Assembly: GCA_947561395.2 (NCBI GenBank)
Contig: OX387184.1
Coordinates: 4,340,001-4,404,000, forward strand
Length of the DNA stretch: 64,000 bases
Direction: 5' to 3'
Source: Buxus sempervirens
Lineage: Eukaryota > Streptophyta > Magnoliopsida > Buxales > Buxaceae
Positions 57,005 to 64,000 of the stretch are shown one piece after another; position 1 is the stretch's first letter; every line of letters starts with the position of its first letter. Below the pieces are notes generated by a model. The model had not been told where the DNA came from. It was given only the letters and a program-made list of their open reading frames with translations, and made no database searches. A program made the translations under genes and the position numbers.

Positions 57005-59690
57005 TGTAACGCCCCGGATCCGAGTTACGTAGAGAAACCATAACTCATCTCCGAAGGTTAATATAAAACACATGATCGCAATATCAGAGTGAAGGAAAAG
57101 CATGAACACAACAATAACTAAATAATCAGAGGGCGCTAAAATAATCCCAAACTAAAATAAACTCACATGATTGAGCAACTACTTGTAGGAATCGTCCTCT
57201 CCAAGAGTATCTTAAAACAAAAGAAAAACAATGGAATGAGATACGAATATCCCAGTGAGCAACACATGCATGTACAAATACATTTTTGTTTAGTTCTAAA
57301 ACATGCCACGGTTTCAAACCATATACAATGATGACAGCACACATAGTCCGAATAATCTGACTAAACTTCAACAATCCAATTTATATCAGTGCGGAAATCC
57401 ATTATGTAAAACAAGCAATAACATTCGTCTCAAATCTCGAAGATAGCAATAAAATAATGAATAACTGACAACAACATAGCGAATAAGCAAAATCTCACAT
57501 CTCAAGATACTTCTAGATATACCAATGTCATATAAAACAAAGTCTTCTCATAACCATGCCCGCGCCTCCAAATGTATATCCGGCCTACTCAGGGTTTCAG
57601 ATATTGAAATGACTGCGTCATCCAATGCTGGCCTACTCAGGGTTTCGGCATTGACAACACCAAACCACTCAGCGTTACGATGCTGCTCTACATCGGCGGG
57701 AGATACAAATACCCAATAACCGGTAAACAATATTCCATGAACCATAAATACTAATAAACCAGCGAATAAAACATATCACGTCAAACAAAATCAAATATCA
57801 ACATTGGTCAATGTCATGTAGTTGTTTACATTGGTTAATTGACATGCCAAGGCGACATCCATCCTTCCATGTACACAGTTCTGGCCTACTCAAGGTTTCA
57901 GACACTCTGAAATGACGGCCTACTTAGGGTTTCGTTATCCAATGCCGGCCTACTCTCCGGGTTTCGGTATTGACAACCAGGCCTACTCAGGGTTTCTGGC
58001 TGCTCTACACCGGCAGTGGCAACATTCAAGGCCATGCAATTACACCAACGAAGCAATAACATCACATTACTAAGCTTAGACTTTGGATCCAGGACAAGGT
58101 AAACCAAAACAGCAAACCATCGTATAAATTCAACTCTGACATCATATTAAATCAACAGTACTCATCATCATGCACAACACAACACAGCTCAACACATGTC
58201 CCTCTGGACCAGAACAGTACCTCATGTACTTACAGTATTTACTCAAATCTCATAACACAAGACCAGTTGTAATAACCCATTTACTCACACCAATAGAATC
58301 TTTATAAATACATTTCAGAACTTCCAATCAAGTAAAACTAGGTTAAAACAATTCTCAATCAAGTACAAGTGTATAACAAAAGAGGAATAAATCATGAACT
58401 CCTAGTATTAGGAACAATAACATCGCCTACCGATAGCCCTTAAAATTCATCTTGGAAACTCCTAAGGATTACTAGAAATTCCACTTAATAATCTCAGGGT
58501 GTTTGAACAGGAAATAGTATTTCTAAGATCCTAAACAAGTCATTGGCAAAGTGATTGAACCCTCCAAATATCAAAATCTAGCTTGATTTGGTCTAATCCC
58601 CATTTCGGCTAAATCTTAGGGTTTGTGCTGACCTCTAGCGCTTGGCGCGAGATCGGCGATAACTCAGTAAAACAAATACACTTCGCGCTAACTCCAAAAT
58701 AACCAGGTGCGAGCTTGGCGATAAGGAGAAACGGTCTCGCGCTTAACTAAACCGCTCGGCGCGAGATGAGCGCGAGCTCGGCGGTAGCTATTTTTAATTG
58801 TCGCGCCGACCAAACTAGTTGGCGCTAGGTAGGCGCCAACCCGGTGGACACCCCTTAACGATTTTCTACTCTTTGTTAATGCGAAATCTCCATGATTGAC
58901 TGAATTTTTGATCTCTGTAACAATTTTTCTAACCTTCTACTATCCCCCAGAAACGTTTAAACAAGTTTCGAAATTATTCTAAACACATAAATATTTATCT
59001 CTAAAAATCCTTCCAAGAACTCACGTCCGAAACTGTATTTTCCAGAATCATATGCAATACGACTAAACTCATTGATCAAAGCCAAAACCCAAATTTAAAA
59101 CAATGCTACTTACCTCTTGCACGCTCAAATCCTTGCACTGCAACTCAGGGAACTGGAATTGAAATATCGATCGTCGCCTAAAACCTTCTCTGGTCGCACG
59201 GTAATTTTCTGAACACCTTCTGATCGATGAAAACCCTCCGATCGACTGGAACACACAATATTGCTCTTCTCCCAAACGCACTAGGACTCCCAGTCGAAAT
59301 CCTTTGAACTCCAAAAGTATGCGAAACCTATGACCTAAATACCTTAAAGTATTTATACTCCTACGCTCGACCACTTAAAGCTCATGATCCGATGCATGCT
59401 CGCCCCTACATCTCCATACATGCACAGCCTCCCAGTCGTTTGATCTAATGAAACTATTCTCTACATAATCACCACATAAAAATTATTTTATTTTAAAACC
59501 ACTGAATTTAACCAAAGAAAACTCAGCTAACCGATTTGTCATTTTATAATTTCTCCTATAATTATTTTTCTTTTAAGTATTTTGTTCTAAATAATTCCCT
59601 TTTCTCTATTTATAAGATTTTCCATTAATTAAACTAATTAACAACAAAAGTCTAATATTTTTAATATGATTAAAAATTTGGGATCTTACA
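57005..59690. mobile_element. Solo LTR of an LTR retrotransposon
   Basis: Starts TGTAACGCCCCGG and ends GGGATCTTACA, flanked by a perfect 5-bp target duplication CGTGA (57000-57004 and 59691-59695). At 2.7 kb it is a long LTR; the ends and length suit Ty3/gypsy, but the lineage is not proven. No internal region is present, so it is a solo LTR. It contains two families of internal short repeats: GGCCTACTCAGGGTTTC (about six copies between 57580 and 58000) and GGCGCGAG/CTCGGCG words (58640-58830). The perfect target duplication suggests moderate or young age. Confidence 0.87.
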
Positions 59691-59869
59691 CGTGAGGCAG
59701 TTTAATTTTAATATTAAAATATTTGCCAAAGGTCTACTTGAATGGTTACCATAACAAAATCCTGAATGAGCTAAATGCCTTGTCTGCCTCCTTATTCCGA
59801 TGTTCATGATTCTTCTGTACACAACCGTAAGAAAGATCCCGATTCACATCTCTTACAACTATCGTTATA

Positions 59870-59937
59870 TACACCCCACACATTTATTTGAGGCCCACCA
59901 TTTACTTTTGAGGGCCCCACACATTCATGTGTGAGGA
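59870..59937. repeat. Hairpin element with GGGCCCCAC centre (2)
   Basis: CCCCACACAT at the left and ATGTGTGAGG at the right flank GAGGCCCACC and GAGGGCCCCAC. It resembles the elements at 56818 and 63591 in layout. Ends are not defined. Confidence 0.4.
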
Positions 59938-60019
59938 AGTATACAGCCGGGGGGATGTAGACAATATCCATTGGAAAGATTGATACTTTTATGGGTGCCT
60001 AATTTGATGAGAGCAATGG

Positions 60020-60363
60020 GGTCCAGGATCCTCTGTGAAGTAGGAAGGTACCCCTGTTTATGGGGGTACCTCAAGCAAACAATGGGGTACCTCAGGCAAA
60101 CATGGGGTACCCTCGGTTTATGAGGGTACCTCAGGCAAATAATGGGGTACCTCACGCAAACATGGGGGTACCCGATCATCTTTGCCTGAGGTATCCGATC
60201 ATCTTTATGAGGGTACTTCAGGCAAACATGGGGTACCTTAGGCAAACATGAAGATGATAGGGTACCCCCATGTTTGCCTGAGGTAACCCATCCTGGGCAA
60301 TTGTTTGCTTGAGGTACCCCCATAAATAAGGGTACCTTCCTGCTTCACAGAGGATCCTAAGCG
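60020..60363. mobile_element. Fold-back MITE made of short GGTACC-containing units
   Basis: The arms are inverted: GGATCCTCTGTGAAG(T/C)AGG at the left and its complement at the right end, followed inward by GGTACCC and TGGGGGTACCTCAAGCAAAC on both sides. Between them lie many 20-28 bp units of the form GGTACCTCAGGCAAACATGG, in the left half mostly direct and in the right half inverted. The flanks repeat GAGCAATGG (60011-60019 and 60364-60372), a 9-bp duplication that suggests a Mutator-like origin. 344 bp, non-coding. Confidence 0.75.
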
Positions 60364-60372
60364 GAGCAATGG

Positions 60373-61189
60373 TGGTAAAAAGTACTTTTTGTTTTGGAAA
60401 GCCCCACAAAAAAAAAAAAAAAAGGGGTAAAAAGCATATTTGGCAGTCATTTGCAAAATGCCTTATGTTCGTAATTGAAGTAAAAAAGTAAATTTTTTTT
60501 TCTTTTAAAGAGGAATAACAAATCATTGCTTCTCAATAAAGTAAAAAATCTTTATCTTTCCTTTTCCTTTGAACATTATGAAAAATATATTTTTGAGCAA
60601 ATTGTAGAAAACTCCCTTGAGGTATCCACTAATCACACATATCTCTATTTATATTTTTGAAATAAAAGTTTTTTCCCTTTAACACATATCATAATAAAGT
60701 TACCTTTTCTCTTTCTTTACTCCGTTTTTTTTAGCTTGTCACAAATTTAATTTGAAGGATAAATTTATTATTTTATAACATGATGAACATTAGCTGTCTC
60801 CGTTAAAAACAAAGACAAGGGGCAGTGAGTCTAACCTTTCTAAAAACCTTAGGGCAACTGTCATTTCAGAAATCTGAAAGGATATATGTATATAAAGTAT
60901 GCTATGTGCAAACCTCAAGGAAGGGTTTTGGCAATTTATCCCTTTTCTTTTTCTGCCTTTCTGTTTTTCAACTTGGCAAGTACATATGCGAGGATATAAT
61001 GTTATAGATTCAGCCCAATTGAGATCTGGCTTTATCTACAACCTTATTTGTAGCCTCCGTAAGATCATGCCATGTGTATTAAAAAATTGCTTGAATGGTA
61101 TAACTTTAATTTTTTAACAATCCAATGAAAAGCTTTAAATAAGATTGTAGATCGATAAAGGCTCGACAGGATGTGAATTGGATTCAACC
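60373..61189. other. AT-rich intergenic DNA
   Basis: Contains a poly-A run near 60408-60423. No gene, RNA or transposon end recognised. Confidence 0.4.
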
Positions 61190-61440
61190 ATCCAGAGTAT
61201 CAAAGGACCCATTATGGAGATTAGAGAAATATGCAAATCATTCCAATCTATAGAATTCAGACATGTTTATCGGGAAGAAAACTAGGTGGTTGGTTGCCAG
61301 GCTAACAATGCGTTGGATAGCTTCTCTTGCACCTGGTTGCATTCTCCTCCTCTCTTTTTGGTCAATCTTCTTATGGATGATGCTAGAGGGAGGTTTTCTG
61401 TTCATACTACTCTAAATCAATACTATTTTGTATTTCTCAT
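61190..61440 (+). mobile_element. LINE RNase H-like (RVT_3) domain remnant
   Basis: One frame from about 61213 reads MEIREICKSFQSIEFRHVYR, then EEN, one stop, and VVGCQANNALDSFSCTWL. The order (helix, HVYRE-N, then an A-N-ALDS stretch) is that of the RNase H-like C-terminal domain of plant L1-type LINEs, where ADxLA is usual. It is a small, non-functional fragment next to the 3' end of the methyltransferase gene. Confidence 0.55.
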
Positions 61441-61466
61441 CAAAAGACCATCGAGGGAGCAGTACT

Positions 61467-62865
61467 TCACCCTTTCCTTGTCAATGAGATGAGTAGATTA
61501 ACGTAATTGGGTTCTTCGTGGGCCAAGTACTCCACGGCCTTCTCCATGAACCTACTGTAAACTTGTCCAAGAATGGCCTCTCCAAAGTGACTAGCCAGCA
61601 TGGGTTCAGCGACGGATCTCATAAACTTGGTCATAGTCTCGCCTCCTGCCAACTTATTTGACGAAATCCCGGCTTCATCTTTACCAAGTTCGAAGGTCTC
61701 AAGCCGGTCGATCTCAAAGGACCCTTCCTTCTCAACTACGTCCCTCATTTCTCCAGCAGAAGGCGCGTGAAATGGGATGTTAAACGAATCCAATTTTGTC
61801 TCCTCTATTAGCCCCTGCGTGTGCCAAACCATTATACGAGTAAGAATATACAAGGGAATGAGAAAGAGATATATATGTATATATTACCTCTGAGACCATG
61901 TCATTAAGCGTATTTCCAAGCAATTCCCAACTAACGTATCTACGTCTTCCAGAGGGATTACTACTAGGAACGTCGCCCATAGTTATAAGGACCATGCGAC
62001 CTCCAGGGATTATCTCTTCTGAACGTGACCTTAAAAACAAAGTGAAATCGCTTTTATATTGCTCTGTGTATGCTTTAACCACACAAGGAGGGCTCTTGCT
62101 CTCAATGTAAATAGCTCCTTTGTTCAGTTGCACTCCTGCCTCGTTCACAAGACCTTTAGGAACCTGGCACGTTATGTTAGTTGGAGCAGCAAGTCCAGAT
62201 CAAGGGCGCCTCACAGCATATTTATATTAATTTGTGTATATGATATCGGTGAAGATGCCCACCTGAGAGAGCCAATGCAGACTGTAAGAGGAGTGAACGA
62301 AGTGGAGAGTTTTGCTGGGGAAGAGCCTTCCGTAGAAAGAACCAGGGATTCCTGCAACGAAACATGGCCCGAACTCATCGCCCTTTTCGTTTCTGAGCCT
62401 CTCATAGAAAGCTGGAAAGGACTTGAAGATCGTGTTGAAATCATTTCCCGGAAGATCATTCAGGAACACTAGAAACTCAGGTGAGTCACGATTCATCTGG
62501 CGGCTTGTCTCGTGTACTGCGTCTAAAACCTGGGAGATCGCCAGTAAGGTGTTGGGTCCTGAAGAGCAGCCCAAGTCTGCAACTCTTAAACACCCAGGTG
62601 AGATGGTGGCGTAGATATCACGAACGGTGTCCTTTATTATTGGTTTTGCCACTTCTATGGCTGCTTTCTGTAATTAAAAGGAAAAGAAAAGAAACAGTAG
62701 GAGATGTGATCATCAAATTGAGATGAAGACTTGAGGGAGAAAGGGACTTGCAAGAGATCGATTGAAGAAAATAGAGGGAGAAAGAGAGACTTGAAGTTTA
62801 GAGTTATTAGCGTAGCTGGTTTCGCCTTCTCCTCCAACCATGTGAAGAACATGATGCACTTCCAT
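61467..62865 (-). CDS. SABATH carboxyl methyltransferase (SAMT/JMT/BSMT-like)
   Basis: SABATH enzymes move a methyl group from S-adenosylmethionine to the carboxyl of small acids such as salicylate, benzoate, jasmonate or carlactonoic acid. Exons: 62865-62791, 62667-62263, 62163-61888, 61814-61467. The total is 1104 nt, 367 residues, the family length. Visible: N-terminal MEVHHVLHMVGGEGETSYAN, SAM-binding ADLGCSSGPNT, FLNDLPGNDFNTIFKS, PGSFYGRLFPSKTLHF and HSSYSLHWLSQVPKGLV, then RSRSEEIIPGGRMVL and VVEKEGSFEIDRLE. In salicylate methyltransferases the substrate-side Met of SSYSLMWLSQ is replaced here by His (SLHW), as in jasmonate and other members, so salicylate is not assured. The ATG at 62865 gives the canonical MEV start; an in-frame upstream ATG at 62943 adds atypical sequence. 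Confidence 0.94.
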
Positions 62866-63590
62866 TGCTGCTCTTCCTCTTCTCGATCTGGATTCTGGAC
62901 TTGGCACCGCTTGCAGGGAAGCGGGAGAGCTCTTATAGAACATAGATGCCAGGCCTCGCGCGTTGCATGATAATTAACAGACCGGTTCTTGCGCTGCGTC
63001 CATGGTAGAGCTAACCTGGTGGAGATAAGTGGCTAGTGAGCGCTAGGGCTTTATCACTTGGGTACTTGGACGGGGCCGGAGGCCATTTAAGAACTATGGC
63101 CATTTTCTATCTAAGTCTGCCAGGTCCGGCAATCGGGCTTGGGGAATAATTACGAAATCCGCCCAACTCAACAATGAAGCATAAAAGCTCCACCAGGGTA
63201 AGCTGAGTCGAATAAAACTTGTTCTTGAAAGAAAACTTATAATTGGTTTTTTACAATAAAATAATAAAACTTATTATATTGGATTAGGAAAGCAATAGAA
63301 AAATAGGAAATATAATATACAGACGAATTAAATATACAAAACAGTAAATATTGGGATTTAAAACACTAGTTCAAGCAATTTATACGTTGCACTCTATATA
63401 AGAAAAATCTAGTATATAAGAACATTGTACTATGCTGGTCCGGCCTGAGAATTTTCAATAATGACCAAGTTCACTTCAAAATTTATTGGGCTTTTAGAGG
63501 CCTTAGTGCCCAACAAAGAATTATAAAAGGCCAAAGCTTTGCTAACCTGAGTCCAATATAATTTGAGACTTAGAAAGAAAACTTAAAAAA
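62866..63590 (-). promoter_or_regulatory. Upstream region of the SABATH gene
   Basis: The first 80 bp upstream keep the reading frame open to an ATG at 62943 but do not look like SABATH protein. The rest is AT-rich with no specific motif claimed. Confidence 0.35.
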
Positions 63591-63757
63591 TTTTCTGTGA
63601 CGATCCTCTGCAGCACACATACCGCAAGAGATATGATGTGGGGCCCACCAAACCAAAAATTCACTTTTGTGGGCCCCACATAAGCTCTCTCTTGTTGCAC
63701 ATGGGCTTCACATTATTTGTGCTGCAAATGATGTGTAGTGATAAATTTTTTTACTAA
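63591..63757. repeat. Hairpin element with GTGGGGCCCAC centre (3)
   Basis: CTGCAGCACACATA (63609-63622) and TATTTGTGCTGCAAAT (right arm near 63714-63729) are inverted about a core with GTGGGGCCCACC and GTGGGCCCCACAT. It forms a long imperfect hairpin of about 165 bp, a MITE-like structure. A target duplication was not found. Confidence 0.55.
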
Positions 63758-64000
63758 TAATAAAGCAATATACAAATAATAAAGCATATATTATGAGGAA
63801 AAAAAGGCTTCTTGAAGGTAGTTTGGTATTAACAACCCATATGGTTATTACATAAGAAAAAAGAATTTTGCTACATAATTCTATCTATAACGGGTAGTTG
63901 TTCTTGTTACCAACCTTACTTGATTTGATACGTACGCTCAAGCGCTTTGGCCTCCTACGGAAAGTCGGAAACAGAGGTGGGGGAGATTTTGCGCTGTTAA
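63758..64000. other. Window end, unassigned
   Basis: AT-rich then GC-richer DNA at the end of the window. No feature recognised. Confidence 0.4.

Noticed and set aside
60020-60363. CRISPR-like array of repeated palindromic units
   Set aside because: Plant nuclear DNA; units vary, lack unique spacers of constant length, and are enclosed by transposon-type inverted ends and a target duplication.

Overview
This is nuclear DNA of a flowering plant. It has AT-rich intergenic DNA, multi-exon genes with GT-AG introns up to several kb, a chloroplast-targeted enzyme of lysine synthesis, plant-only gene families (SFH-type Sec14 proteins, SABATH methyltransferases, a Tm-1-like protein, a CYP722A-like P450) and many transposons and MITEs with clear target-site duplications. 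I cannot name the species; a dicot or early-diverging angiosperm is the best guess. All gene models were built by hand from splice sites and family knowledge. The five complete models have coding lengths divisible by three.

Layout. 1-11507 (+): 3' part of an SFH/Sec14-nodulin gene; its introns hold a 2.3 kb solo LTR, a decayed RTE-type LINE and a SINE-like insert inside that LINE. 13073-19923 (-): a second SFH/Sec14 gene, tail to tail with the first, with nearly the same exon lengths. 20.9-22.9 kb: promoter and intergenic DNA with a hAT MITE and a Mutator-like MITE. 23049-29011 (+): diaminopimelate decarboxylase with a chloroplast leader. 29897-31465 (-): BCS1-type AAA-ATPase with a 2-base frame break and an internal 105-bp duplication. 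31694-34973: a nearly intact hAT transposon with an 8-bp target duplication, placed 228 bp before the ATPase start codon. 35612-40318: a decayed second copy of the DAPDC-ATPase segment, broken up by deletions and a 3.9 kb filler containing a cluster of small hairpins. 41372-43020: a PIF/Harbinger-type element filled with about 1.2 kb of almost pure A+T. 43614-47712 (+): CYP722A-like cytochrome P450. 48796-55680 (-): Tm-1-like protein. 57005-59690: a second solo LTR. 60020-60363: a fold-back element made of short units. 61.2-61.44 kb: LINE RNase H scrap. 61467-62865 (-): SABATH carboxyl methyltransferase.

How it fits together. The genes look like ordinary single-gene units, not an operon or an evident pathway cluster. 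The P450 and the SABATH enzyme both belong to families with members acting on carlactonoic acid or other small carboxylates, so a link is possible but unproven. The most informative structures are a local segmental duplication of the DAPDC 3' end plus ATPase 5' end, a deletion in the copy at an 8-bp microhomology, and two probable GC-AG introns in neighbouring genes.
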